NCBI GenBank assembly: GCA_018389105.1
Contig: JACATO010000999.1
Coordinates: 372,001-436,000, forward strand
Origin: Nautilus pompilius
Lineage: Eukaryota > Mollusca > Cephalopoda > Nautilida > Nautilidae
DNA length: 64,000 bases
Direction: 5' to 3'
Made by a program: the position numbers and the translations under genes. The notes below the pieces were generated by a model. The model was not told the DNA's origin. It ran no database searches and was given only the letters and a program-made list of their open reading frames with translations. This document shows positions 1 through 11,948 of the stretch, piece by piece. Every line of letters starts with the position of its first letter. The stretch's first letter is position 1.

Positions 1-78
1 ATGTATAGCATAATACTAATTTTATTAAATAATGTTTACAATTGGGTCAGTTTTCGTCAGGGTTACTAGTAGCAGTAT

Positions 79-1300
79 TCACCTGTTAATACGCTTATAC
101 AGCTGAGTTGCTATCATCAGCATCATCGACATCATCATGTCGTCGTCGTAGATAACGTCCGCTAAGCCGACCACTTGTACATTTTCTTCATCGTCGTCAG
201 TGTCGAAGGCAGACCCTACCAATTTTTGTGGCAGAACGGCATCTTCAGTCCAGTCATATTCAAGATCTCTCTTCTTGTCGACTTTTCCCCCATTCATGAC
301 TAGCTGGAGGGGAGATGACTGGACATGATGCGCTTTTTTCCATACACGTGTTTGGCAGTTCACCATCGGAACGTGCATCTTCAATGATGAACGGAATCGG
401 GTCGAGGGAATCAGATCGACTTCATGATAGCCGGAAAGTGGTGAACTAGATGACGCTGCCACTCGGAACAGCGCAACAGGTTCTGCGTGTCGATTTCTTC
501 CCATGACGTGGAGAGGGCTGGGAGAAAAGAGCGTTCAGCTATCCCCATAGACAAAGAAGATATCAAGATCTTGGAGTTGAGCAGCGAACTTCTCCTTTTT
601 CCACTCTGACAGAAGAACCTTGATCAAATTACTCTGGTTGTCATTATTTGAAGGGAAAGACTTCCACCCTGTTGACAGTTCCCTTAATGGGATTTTTTAA
701 AAAAAAAACTAGGTATGCATCCGAAAATTCCCTTTGTTTCGCCTCATATAAGTTAATTGAATTGTTTCTTCTTAGGTTATCAGTAACAAAGTTCATTCAT
801 TCTCTTCGCCTTGAGAAGAACTTTCTCAGTTATCTTTCTAAAAGTGTGAAGCAGACTGTTTTAGAGCGCTCTCGTCAACAATGTATGCACCCAAACCATC
901 AGGGCCAGGATGATCAACCAGCGAGGTGCAGTCTCCATTGTGATGCATACGTAAACTTGGCCTTGTCTGTTCTCTGCAGCAAGGCCATCTACTGTAACTA
1001 ACCTCCAGCCAACATAACCTAATAGACACGACAGTATTCTCTGAAGACCGGAGTTGATTTTTTAGGATAGAATAAGCAGCTGTCCAAAAAGATTGCGTTG
1101 TGCTGTCACTCGGACGACGTTCATCTTCGAAAACTAGCTGCTTGCTCTCTTCAAGAGAACCGAACGCCTAGAATCTCAATTAATTCCTAACAATGCTTAT
1201 CTTTCAACTGCTTCAGCTTTCAGGAGATCGTTCGCAACTTCATCTAGAACTTGTGCGTCAAAATCCAAAACAGAACAAACCTTATTTGATGCCCTCTGCA
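79..1300 (-). pseudogene. Broken copy of an unnamed multicopy invertebrate protein family
   Basis: Read on the minus strand, short blocks in several frames resemble, in order, an uncharacterised protein family that I recall as highly multicopy in molluscs, cnidarians and arthropods. The blocks are: about 1300-1215 (contains VLDEVANDLLKAEAVE); 1133-990 (VTAQRNLFGQLLILS followed by a stop, then LVTVDG); about 930-838 (GAYIVDESALKQS); about 640-535 (LIKVLLSEWKKEKFAAQL); and an open frame 504-79 of 141 codons beginning at ATG. That last frame matches the family's C-terminal part (NCQTRVWKKAH, then EYDWTEDAVLPQ, then an acidic tail). The central block that usually carries HEEADTR and SPDTDV is missing between the last two pieces, so this copy is internally deleted as well as frameshifted. 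The family's function is unknown to me; its copy number suggests mobile DNA. Recognition rests on memory, so confidence is moderate. Confidence 0.5.
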
Positions 1301-4300
1301 TATGGACTGATAACTTTTTGGAAAACAGTCATCAGTGACTTCGGATCTGTCTCGTCACATCTAACCTCGGATGGCCGTCTGTTTTTTTTTTTGTTTGCCG
1401 AATCTTTTTTTTTTTAATGAGGAATTTAAATAGTTGGCTCTGGAATATTTTCTCACACGCCGTCTACGGTAGACTGTGTAGTTTCTATTTAATCCATGGA
1501 CGTCTGCGCTGGGTTTTGCAAGGTAATTGATTGATCGTTTCCAGTTGTCAAGTCAACAGGGTTTTTGGATGCTGGCATATTCGATCTGGTCAAAGAACCC
1601 ACGGTTTCACAGCCCAGGTATCCCAAACGGCACGGCACAACTCCTGAACATATGGCGGGCGCAGATCGAAGATGTTCCCTTTCGTAGCTAGAAAGAATCT
1701 CAACACCATCCAGATTTTCGCCATGTACTGAATCCAAAATGGTGCCGTAGGTTTTAGTTCACCATTTCGCTCCTTCTCCTTAAGCTCGCAGTACCGACAT
1801 CAACACACTCCGAATGGGTCCACGGACGCACCACCGACTCGATACGTCAGCGAAACTGGTGCAATGTAGTAACTTCCCCAATAAGATTAGATTGAGTAAT
1901 TTACATAATTTCAGTATGAGTTTATAATGGCGTCATATTTGCATAATTATATGCAAGCTTCGATACCCTGGGGTATCCAAAGATCTTTCCATTGATACCT
2001 CATGTGATACAGTTCGGCAGGAGCGTGTCGGCACACTACTATCTATTCTTATCTTCATCTCTACCTTTAAGCTTCGTTAAATACACTAGTCGCAAAAATT
2101 AGACGAAAGCAGCAATTTCAACGATGACTTATACATTTGTAGGTCATAGGCTTTCTTTAAAAAAAAAAACAACATTGCAATGTAAATTCTCTAGGGAAGG
2201 GAGCAGCTCCTTCTGCCTAGCTGGCGGACATACACAGACGGTGTTTAGATAACGAGAACAGATTAAAGGTGAGGTGAATAGAATCCATTCTGACTCACAC
2301 GTGTTGCATCAGAAGAGTTCGCAAACAAACTGGTTGGTTTCCTTCCCTACAGGTGCGTTTTGTTGTAGCTCCAAGTAGACGCTATACTCTGCACGTGTAG
2401 GATTAGTCACACGCCCACCCGATAGCTCGCTCGTTTCTTTTTCTACTCAAAATTGTTGTGGGTTTTTGAAATCTATTTCTTTAAAATTTCACAACTATTT
2501 AACCGGGTATCGAAAAGATATTATTTTGTATTTCAAATAAATAACGTTTGAATTTAATTAGATCGCTCTAATGCAAAAGTTTTTTTGTTTTTTTTTTTAA
2601 AATAAGAACATAGGGATTCCTCTTTTTCAGAACTGCTAACTAGCTGGATCAACTTAATCTGCCGAAGTAGTAGTACTCGGTTACCTCCCTTGTTCTTCTA
2701 TCAAACACGGCTGACATATGAAACAAAATAAAAGCACCCACCCTCCAACCCTGATTAATTCTGGTGACAGGCCAGCGATGTGAACCAGTTTTGCAGACCT
2801 CGCCGATAGAGCGCGCCTTTGTCCAAGCTACGATAACTCTCTCCTTTGTGGCGGCTAAACGGGATTAAGCCGGAATAGCCTAACGTTAGGGCTTTCTTTG
2901 TTTTCTTTTCCAAAAGAACCTCGCGGTATTTCTGTCCGCCCTTTGTTTCAGAGTCAATGGAATAACTTTCTTTAAGAGCAGACATTGTTCTGAAGCAGTC
3001 CCGTCATATCGATGGATTTATTTTTAAAAAAAATCAGAAGCGAAATCGTTTAGTCCTTAGACGATTGGGAGCATAACCAACTCATAATTCCATTGAAAGT
3101 AGCATTACCTTTTCTTTATCCAGAGTTCCTTGAAGTTTTACCAAACCTTTATCTCGCTTCCTTACTTTCGTATCACTTCCATCTTTTGTTTTGCTTTTTG
3201 AAAGACTTTTTTAATAAAATTATTTCGATTATTTAGAAAAAAAATACTAACATTTATTTAAAGAACCATTGTAAATCTCCACTCGTGACGGAAATTAACT
3301 GATTTCATGTCTAGAATAGAAATAATATACAGGTTTAGATAGTTTTTTTAACGTTTTATTACCAAGTTATTATTATATTTAATTAATTTTTGTTTGTTTT
3401 TGGAAACGCGCAGTTCCTGGCCGATAACGAGAGCAATTGTTTATCTGCAGATTTAATCTGATCAATTTAAGAAGGGATCACGTGAAGACATTTTAAAGAG
3501 ATGAAAAACAACAAAGGGATACCTAATGAGATATTTATTTCTAAAGAAACACTTTTGGCACGAAGAGCGTTAACTGTCCGCGGGAGCGGGGTATTCCCCT
3601 CTTTCGCAGACGCGGGAGAATAATGGATTTTTATTAAAACTACCGTCTCGGTCAAAAGAAGAAAAACAATTGTATCTTACGCCGCATGAAGCCGCTACCT
3701 TCGCCATCCGTCCGCTAGCTTTTCATCACTAGACTGCTCTGCAACTTCTAACAACCACTGGGAAGGATGGCACATATGCTGCCTTAATTAGAGTCGTCCG
3801 CCCCAAACATGTTTCTTGTATATTTAGACGCTGTGCTATTCTTGTTTCCATCTGATCATGTTTAATATCAATTTGAAATAATTCCTATGAAGCCATATTC
3901 CTCCTCCTCCTCCATCTTATTATCATTAATCCTTTCCTGGATATTTACGTCATGCGTATGGGCAGACTTGCCTCGAATGTCCTTGATGCTGAGCTAACAA
4001 TGGTCTACAAAGAAATACTTCTACAGGATTCAATGAGAGCCGCGATATAAATGACAGTTTTAAAGGGCTTGTTTTTACAGATTTCTAGTCGCCGCTTAAT
4101 CTGCTAAATGAATGTCCACAATAGAAGAGAACCGGGTTAGAAACTTCAAACGAACATTTTAGCCGACGGAATACCGGAACACCGGGCCAAGTCGCCGATA
4201 AGACTGCGATGAATAAGAATCTCAGCAGGGTGTCAACAACAACAACAACAACAACAACAACATAAAAAAATAAAGGTGGGGGGTTGATTAATGAGAAAAA

Positions 4301-5680
4301 AGAGCTACCTTTATTATACGGGACGTGTTTGGGCGATGGTCGGGCCTGGTCAGATCACATCAAAATTGGCGCAGGCAGCCAATGAACAAAGCGTGACGAA
4401 GACCGCCAGCTCTGAGGGTGAATATTCGTTCACTCTTTTATTTATTTATTTTTTAATTTTATTGTTGGCACTTTTTTCCCCTCTTTCCCTCTAACAATAA
4501 CCAAAGTGATCGTGTGAAAATCCCACTCTTATATTACTACTCTTCAATGCCCCCACAACTATGACGACGTTAAATAATGCCTTAATCGTGTTTCCACTAC
4601 TACCTGCCGTTCAGTTTGAGTGCTAAGATTACTAATCAGGAATTCTATCGCGCATTTATGGAAAAACGTATTTAAATACTGTCATACTGCTGTTATCGAG
4701 CTCTTCTGAATTGAGAATCGAGAAAGTTAATGTCAGAATCCATACCACGCAGAGTACCGTCTTGCACAACTATGACGTAGATCTATACTTCACGCAGTCT
4801 TTATACGTAAGTATGAATTTCGAGAAGCTGTTTTTGTTGTCTCTCCTCTAAACAGGGTAGCTAAGGCATCGCTCGTACCCGTTTGAAACTACGCGAAAGA
4901 TTAAACTTGCTAAATTTACTTATATTGCAATCATTACTTTTTAGCTACGGAAGTAGATTCATAACTGAGATTATGCATGTTGCTAACCATCCTAGTAAAT
5001 CATTTATCAGCTTTCACTAAGATACCTGCATCTTTAATACAACAGCTACATTTTAGACACAAGGTAAACTATAGAAAAGGACAGATGTGGTTTTTTATTG
5101 ATACTACATCAAACCATACTGACTTTTGAAGCATACGCACTCATTGCCATTGACACTTATTTTCATTTAGCATATTTTTTTGCTAAGTTGGTTTGGTCAA
5201 ATGTAAATTGATTAAAAATGCTGAACAATCATTTTGTTGCCATAGGAAGAAGAATTAAACAAAAATTTTGATGTCTTTCTCCACCTGAGGTCTGTTTGCT
5301 TCAAAGTGTCAAGCAAGAATACAAAAATAACCTGACAGCGTTTATAATCGAGTACCGCATCGGCCACTGAAGTAGCTGAATAAACTTGCTAGGTTAAGGA
5401 TATCGAAGCTTGACTAGAGTGGACCATATCAGTGCCGCTGGATAACCTGGACAGCTCCAATGACCTCTGCTACATCGCTGACCAGTTAGTCCAATGATTG
5501 CACTTGACATCAGCAGCAGCTTCCGCAGAAGAAAAATTTTCTCTTAACTTCTTTAGCCATTCCATCAGATGCCCCGCCTCACCCGCTATCTATATTTAAC
5601 AGTTGCCAGTATTGATTCAGGTACGATCGATAGTTGTAAAGAAGAGTGTATCCTGCCTGCCCCCACCTTTTTTCTGGTAG
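1301..5680. other. No recognisable gene; AT-rich spacer
   Basis: No coding region that I can support. An 82-codon open frame at 1737-1489 on the minus strand resembles nothing I know and is not treated as a gene. The stretch has many T and A runs and one CAA microsatellite, listed separately. Confidence 0.6.
4234..4262. repeat. (CAA)n microsatellite
   Basis: Nine consecutive CAA units followed by an A-rich stretch. Such A-rich ends are typical of retroposon tails, but no clear element body is visible upstream. Confidence 0.9.
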
Positions 5681-5681
5681 G

Positions 5682-5770
5682 CCTCTCTCTCTCTCTCTCT
5701 TTCTCTCTGTGTTGACGTCATCCCTCTCGCTCTCTCGCTCTATGTGCTGGCGTCATCTTTCTCTTTCTTC
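5682..5770. repeat. CT-rich microsatellite with a TGACGTCA motif
   Basis: A (CT)n tract followed by a perfect palindromic CRE-type octamer at 5713-5720 and a second, diverged copy (GGCGTCAT) near 5749-5756, inside more CT-rich sequence. It resembles the arrays near 11.8 kb and 14.7 kb. Confidence 0.75.
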
Positions 5771-7620
5771 CGAGTCCAGCTATGGCGTCTTCTCGCTTAG
5801 TCTCGTGCCACTTGTCGTTGGCTCGAGACTCTCGCACAAGTAAAACCGTAAAGGAAGAAGAAGAAATATTGGACTCCACTCGATGAATCCCTAACCCTCC
5901 CCTTCTTTTTTAAATAGTTTAAAAATTAAAAAAAATTTTTTTTAAAATCTTTTCGGCAGAGAATCTGACCGGCCGGCAGTTTCCGGCCCTCGCCGCAGAA
6001 TGGGCTCTTCCCAGACTGACAGGTCCGGCCGAGATGGCGGTATTTGTAATTAACCTCCACCTGGCCGGCGGGCTTCTCACCCCCTTCCCGGGATGTATTG
6101 GCAAAGATGGCGACCGAGCAGTTCCTTATCGCGTGGACGCAGGCAGAGGTCCCCGATTCTTTCCAATTAACCTGCTCTAAAAGGTGACCGACTGTAATTC
6201 TTTTCTGATACAACCCCTCCGCTCTCCCCGCTACAACAACACAGCAATCAGATGCAGCTGTCAACCGTTCTGCGCAAAACCCGGCCTTTTTTCTTCAGGA
6301 CCCTAAGCGAAAGTGGTTCCAGCTGATTCAGTCTCCCTCTCACACCCAGCTCGAATGATCGCCGACGATGGCACACGCCAACCACCAGACCGGCCGGCCG
6401 GGTGGATGGAGCAGGGGGGAGGGGAACTGTTCGTTGGACCCTGGCTCGAGTCAGGCAGCGGGAATGTGAGGGTTGTGACGCGGCGCCACTCGCCCAAGAA
6501 AGCTATCGAATTAACGCCAACAATCCGGGCGGTTTGCATTTTGCCACGAAAGAACAGCCATTACACGTAGCTGACCGATGGTTGGTAGAGTGCGCCAACA
6601 ATGACGAGAGCGCACCTGGGTGACCGATTAGTTCGATGACCGTAATCCAAAGGAGTGGAAAGCGAAACGACAACACCGACAAATCGATATTCTAGGTCCC
6701 GCAAAACCAGAGAGCGATTCACCGAGGCGTGTCGGTCTATATGTGCGTGTGTTCGTCAAATGTCGCTTAAAGATGACTTATCACTGTTCGAACGACTGTC
6801 ATCAGTGAGAGCTAAGAAAACCACTCGATGACCTGCACTTTCACTCACCGCAAAATAACTCAGTGGTTTTCAGTCTAAAAAAAAAATGGCGTTTATTTTG
6901 TGTTTCTGTTTGTTTTTTTAAACCCAGCATAAAAAATATTAATTGAAGTTATTTTTAGACCACGTATACCTACAGGTTTTCCAAGTTCCCATCTCCTTTA
7001 ATTACTCCAAAACTAATCTGTTTCCAGCTGATTACGCCATTAGTGTCGGAGCGGGAAGGGGATCAAAGGTTCACGAGTCTCCATAACTGTCAAGTTATGA
7101 GCTGTTATCCGTATGACTCAGCTCTACTGTCCCCTCCCTCAACCCCCAGTAAGCCTTTAAACCGGAGAATTATTCGCATCACGGGCTGTAACACGTAACT
7201 TTTATTCAGAAAAAATCCTGGCATCCTGTAGCCGTCACATCGCGTTCGGGTTGCCGGGGGGGGGGGGAGATCAGCTAGAACGGCTTCCACGAGATCGCGG
7301 ATCAGCTGACTACCCAACCGCGACCAAGACGTCACCACTGATTATCGGTCGATTAGTGTACGAGAGAAACCGATGTTCAGAAAAGAGAGATCGGTTTTCC
7401 AACAGCGGTACATTAAGTTTACGGACTCGTGTGTTCAATTGTCGTCAGAGATGCGATTAGGAATCACAACAAAAGGTGGTGAGAAGTTCAGGAAGAAAGA
7501 AAGCGAAGAAAACAATTGCGTATATAATAGGTTTTTATTACCATTACCTATTGCACAAATGTGTACCACGCTTCGCGAGCCTTTATCCCGTATATTCCAA
7601 GCTCTCGAGTTTATTATGGT
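5771..7620. other. No recognisable gene; GC-richer spacer
   Basis: Short overlapping open frames on both strands (for example near 5926-6264 and 6303-6623) are unlike any family I recognise and overlap each other antisense. A run of 12 G lies at 7256-7267. A YY1-type AAGATGGCG lies at 6104-6112. Confidence 0.55.
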
Positions 7621-8513
7621 GGTCGTAATGAACCCTAGTTTCTCTTCCCTACACGTAGACGGTGACCTTCTTGCTGGTCGTAATGAACCCTAGTTTATCT
7701 TCCCTACACGTAGACGGTGACCTTCTTGGTGGTCGTAATGAACCCTAGTTTATCTTCCCTACACGTAGACGGTGACCTTCTTGGTGGTCGTAATGAACCC
7801 TAGTTTATCTTCCCTACACGTAGACGGTGACCTTCTTGCTGGTCGTAATGAACCCTAGTTTCTCTTCCCTACACGTAGACGGTGACCTTCTTGCTGGTCG
7901 TAATGAACCCTAGTTTATCTTCCCTACACGTAGACGGTGACCTTCGCTGGTCGTAATGAACCCTAGTTTATCTTCCCTACACGTAGACGGTGACCTTCTT
8001 GGTGGTCGTAATGAACCCTAGTTTATCTTCCCTACACGTAGACGGTGACCTTCTTGCTGGTCGTAATGAACCCTAGTTTCTCTTCCCTACACGTAGACGG
8101 TGACCTTCTTGGTGGTCGTAATGAACCCTAGTTTATCTTCCCTACACGTAGACGGTGACCTTCTTGGTGGTCGTAATGAACCCTAGTTTATCTTCCCTAC
8201 ACGTAGACGGTGACCTTCTTGGTGGTCGTAATGAACCCTAGTTTATCTTCCCTACACGTAGACGGTGACCTTCTTGCTGGTCGTAATGAACCCTAGTTTC
8301 TCTTCCCTACACGTAGACGGTGACCTTCTTGGTGGTCGTAATGAACCCTAGTTTATCTTCCCTACACGTAGACGGTGACCTTCTTGGTGGTCGTAATGAA
8401 CCCTAGTTTATCTTCCCTACACGTAGACGGTGACCTTCTTGGTGGTCGTAATGAACGCTAGTTTATCTTCCCTACACGTAGACGGTGACCTTCTTGGTGG
8501 TCGTAATGAACGC
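7621..8513. repeat. 55-bp minisatellite, 16 full units plus a partial one
   Basis: Units begin with GGTCGTAATGAACCCTAG and recur every 55 bp, starting at 7621, 7676, 7731, 7786, 7841, 7896, 7949, 8004, 8059, 8114, 8169, 8224, 8279, 8334, 8389 and 8444. A 15-base partial unit starts at 8499. The sixth unit is 53 bp because of a 2-bp loss. Units are nearly identical, and two variable sites occur in a regular order. A C replaces A in TTTMTCTTC in units 1, 5, 9 and 13 only, giving a period of four units (about 220 bp). The last two unit starts carry GAACGC instead of GAACCC, as expected at an array edge. It is not a CRISPR array because there are no unique spacers. Confidence 0.97.
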
Positions 8514-8603
8514 CACCGTCAAAGACATGGATATGGATCGCACAAAAGGAATGGCGAAATCCGCATGGCTTTCTCTAAATCTGCCTGCTCCAGTCCGTGA
8601 AGC

Positions 8604-8697
8604 ATGATCGTCAGACCACATCACTTTCCACCAGTTCTACCTCCTTAGTCCAAAATCTAGGTTTCTTTTCGTGTTGGTTGACCGTCATCAGTGGTTT
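8604..8697 (-). pseudogene. Short scrap resembling a Tc1/mariner transposase
   Basis: On the minus strand, 8697-8632 reads KPLMTVNQHEKKPRFW and 8636-8604 reads NWWKVMWSDDH in another frame. Tc1-family transposases commonly have KPL(L/M) followed about 30 residues later by W.(K)V.(W/F)SDES, where the Asp is the first catalytic residue. The order and spacing fit, with one frame change. Nothing convincing continues downstream, where the 55-bp minisatellite begins about 90 bp away. It is short, so a chance resemblance is possible. Confidence 0.35.
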
Positions 8698-8705
8698 ACG
8701 CTCCT

Positions 8706-10880
8706 GTCTTCTACTCCGACAGTCTGCTCGTTGCCGTATTCTCTACAAAGTGTGGCTAAAGATGGGCGTAGGTTGCTCTGTAGTGAATGTCCTTCAGTTG
8801 ACCTATTGCCTGATGACAGCTTGACTTCACCACACCACGTGTTTGCGGCTACAATTCCATTTTGCAGCAGACATTTTTTTCACCTCTTGCTACTGTTGAT
8901 AAACTCGAATGACCGACGTCTGGTCTGGCGCCCGCTATCGTGTCTCCTTCGAAAGCCCTAATGTCTTCTTTTCTTCACATTTGTTAGACTGACTGCAGAT
9001 GTGCTTATCCGAGTCACGTGTAGCGCTGCAGGCATCACCTTCCGGATCACGTGGTCAGCGTAATTTGCACCCGCAGCTCGGGTCAGGCCCGACCTAAGTC
9101 TGAAAGAGTACATAGATGAAGCCAGCTGTAGTACATTAAGCAAAAATAACCTGTAAACTGAGGGCCTGAGATAATAACAATAACAACAACAAAAGACATA
9201 ATGTCGACCTGTTCCTTATCTTCAAAACTTCTAAATTTTCCATTAGTTTCTACGCGGAAACACGCAGTGTTAGGGGTTTAAATTTTATTTCTAATCGCCT
9301 ACAAATATTAGGGTGCTTTTATTCTCTATAAGAATTTTGTAGAAAAGGTTTTTTAACCCCTTTCGAACCGCCAACTTTTCTAGAAAAAGTTAAAACCGCC
9401 AAGCTGGGACCGCATTCTTTGGATACGGCCTAGATGAAGGGTTAAGCAAAGCAGCGATGACTTCCGGTGTCTGCGATGACAGTTGTTATAAATGTTAGCG
9501 CAAACAGTTAAAATCAAATTTGCTGGTATTTATTTTCCCTGGCAGTCTCGTGTCAGCGGCGATGCCTTTGTGTCTCCTGGTGCTGAACTAATCTAAACTA
9601 AATAGGATATCGACAGGAAGTGACGTGTAACAGAACGTGACAAGATGGCGGTGAGCGGAAAAATTTACTACTGTGACAGAGCACTTCAAGTACTAGAATG
9701 ACAGGTATCCACTGTGCCCCCATCATCATCAGGCTGTAAGCAGACGGACCCAGCGCTTTTTTTTTTCCGTTTACTCGAAATCGGCCATAGTCAACAACGA
9801 TTGTCAAAGACCCTCGACATTTTTTCGCAGATCGGTGGCAAATGTCATCGCTGCGACAGACGGAACTGGAAGACTTTAAACAGCGCTATCACTCATTTCG
9901 TCCAATAAAAAATAAAACGATTCCAAAATTTCTGACCGAAAACATTTGACCGCAGAACCGGACTTAGCATTTGTAGAAGGGCATAAGGAGTCTGCCTGGT
10001 ACACTTGCCATTTTAAAGATCTCGTCTCCCACAAATGCACCCAAAAGGGGTGCTGACACTTGGTACCAATGCTATTCACAGGCTTGGCGCTACACGTCAC
10101 ACCTCTCGTGTGCCCACAAAGCCATAACGTGGATTCGATCAAGCAACTAACCACGTGTCCACCATTCGCCAATAGGATAGAAATAAGGGAGGCTCTCGCG
10201 CCAATAGGGCTATGCAAAATCCTGTTAATTTATTGCCAAAAGGGGCAGAGTCTCTACACCCTGCTAAGGAAGGTCCAATTAGGTACTAACATAAAAAATC
10301 GCTCTGTTGCTTGCCTTTATTGACTGTTTTCTGCATATATTGTAAAACTAATAGGTATATATTTCATAAGTATTGGTTGAGCAGCCATTCTGGGCAGTAA
10401 ACGAAATGGCGCAATCTTCAAACCAATCAAAAGAGTTTATTTTCTCATGAAGTCCATTTCTTCTTAAATCATCTTCAGTGAATATCTTCCAGTCGTTTTA
10501 TTTTACATCGTTTTCCCAAAAAAAATCGTTATCCTATTAACATGGTTTATTTATGCAACGTTTTCTTTGTAATTGAAATGAGTTTTAAGAAGCATTAATA
10601 GCGTTAGAGCTGAGTTTAATCGACCACCGAAACACGCTAATCGATATTATAAAGATTTGCCATTTCTGAGAGATAACTTTGGGAAATCGATCGGGTTGGC
10701 GCTTTTACGAGGATACAGAGGCTTCGGGATGGCGCAGGGAGGGACGGAAACGACGTCTCGCTGGACAGCAGCTTGGTATTTCACGAAGAATTCACGGTTC
10801 CGGTCCCTTTTTTTTTTTCTTTTTGGTGAATATTGCAGTCGTGATCATTGACATTTGAAGTGACACGAGAAAAAAAAAAT
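8706..10880. other. No recognisable gene
   Basis: Small open frames only. An AACA/ACA-rich stretch near 9170-9195 could be a retroposon tail, but no body is recognisable. A YY1-type AAGATGGCG is at 9642-9650 and an ETS-type ACTTCCGGT at 9460-9468. Confidence 0.5.
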
Positions 10881-10937
10881 ACTTTCGACCCAGGACCATC
10901 TATCTGCTTCATGTCTGAAGCCACCGAGCCATGGTAG
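10881..10937 (-). repeat. tRNA-like SINE head (degenerate)
   Basis: On the minus strand, TGGCTCGGTGGCTTCAGAC resembles a pol III A box, and CCTGGGTCGAAAGT about 40 bases later resembles a B box. No 7-bp acceptor stem pairs, so it is not a working tRNA gene. The most likely reading is the tRNA-derived head of a short retroposon. Its body is not identifiable. Confidence 0.45.
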
Positions 10938-11783
10938 ATAGCCATCTCTTTTTGAACGCTTCCGTTACGCCAGAAACAAGCGGTGTTGGTGCCGCCATCT
11001 TTGCGTTCGGTCCCGCCCTCCTCCGGACAGCCGAACGCCGTTAAAAGGGATATCCGGCTCCGCTACGACTGGATCCGAAACGCGGACAGTTATCCAAATA
11101 TCCGGTGGATGCTAACGTGAATAATCAATGGCGCCTCTAGGCTCTGTTTCGCCGGCTGCATAATTTCCGGCAGAGGTCGACTCTCCTGGAAAAAGACACG
11201 TGACTCACGCGAAAAGCCTCGCTTTCATTCTCAAGTAAGGGCGGGTCCGTGTTAACCAGTCACAGTCGGTTTTACTCACATGTACAGCCTTACGTAAGCT
11301 GACCGCGGAACGGTTTTTGGTTCTTTATCAAACTAAATTTCCTACGAAACTTTATTCTTTGATTAATTTTGCCCCATCCCAACACCCCCCCCTCCGTGGT
11401 AAAATCGGTCTTTCTTTCCTCGTTATATCGCCACCCTCCATACGCCACCCGGTTAGAGCTCGTAAAGAAGCTGCCAATGCACGTGAACTGGAATCTGAGT
11501 AACCTGTTATCAGAGCTGAAGGTAATGTGGGAACCTGACAGTCGGTACAGGTGAAGGGGACCGCAGGATTTTTGTACTGGCACCATTTAACGAAGACTGC
11601 AGGTAGACGCGCCTCTAAAGTCGAGCCGCCCTTAGTCAGTCATTCAGGCAGTTCTCGCATCTACGTCGCACGAAAAGACAGGGTTCTCCCTGAGATGTAC
11701 GACTTCCTCGGCCGACCGTCCAAAGCCAGTCGGGACGCGAGCGATCGGAAACAGACTGAAGTTATTACACGGTTATGGAAAGT
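10938..11783. other. No recognisable gene; CpG-rich spacer
   Basis: Several overlapping short frames near 11290-11590 lie on both strands and resemble no known family. A YY1-type motif in reverse orientation is at 10993-11001. Confidence 0.5.
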
Positions 11784-11948
11784 AAGAGAGAGAGAGAGAG
11801 AGATGACGTCAGTACAGAGAGAGAGAGAGAGAGGTATGACGTCAGTACAGAGAGAGATGACGTCAGTACAGAGAGAGAGAGGTATGACGTCAGTACAGAG
11901 AGAGAGCGAGGTATGACGTCAGTACAGAGAGAGAGAGAGAGAGAGAGG
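11784..11948. repeat. GA-rich array with five TGACGTCA palindromes
   Basis: (GA)n tracts alternate with the block TATGACGTCAGTACAG. Exact TGACGTCA octamers lie at 11804-11811, 11837-11844, 11858-11865, 11885-11892 and 11914-11921. The spacing is irregular because the GA tracts vary in length. The octamer is the consensus CREB/ATF site; whether it is bound is unknown. Open frames across the array are repeat translations, not genes. Confidence 0.95.

Noticed and set aside
7621..8513. CRISPR-like array
   Set aside because: The whole 55-bp unit repeats with no unique spacers, and the surroundings are eukaryotic.
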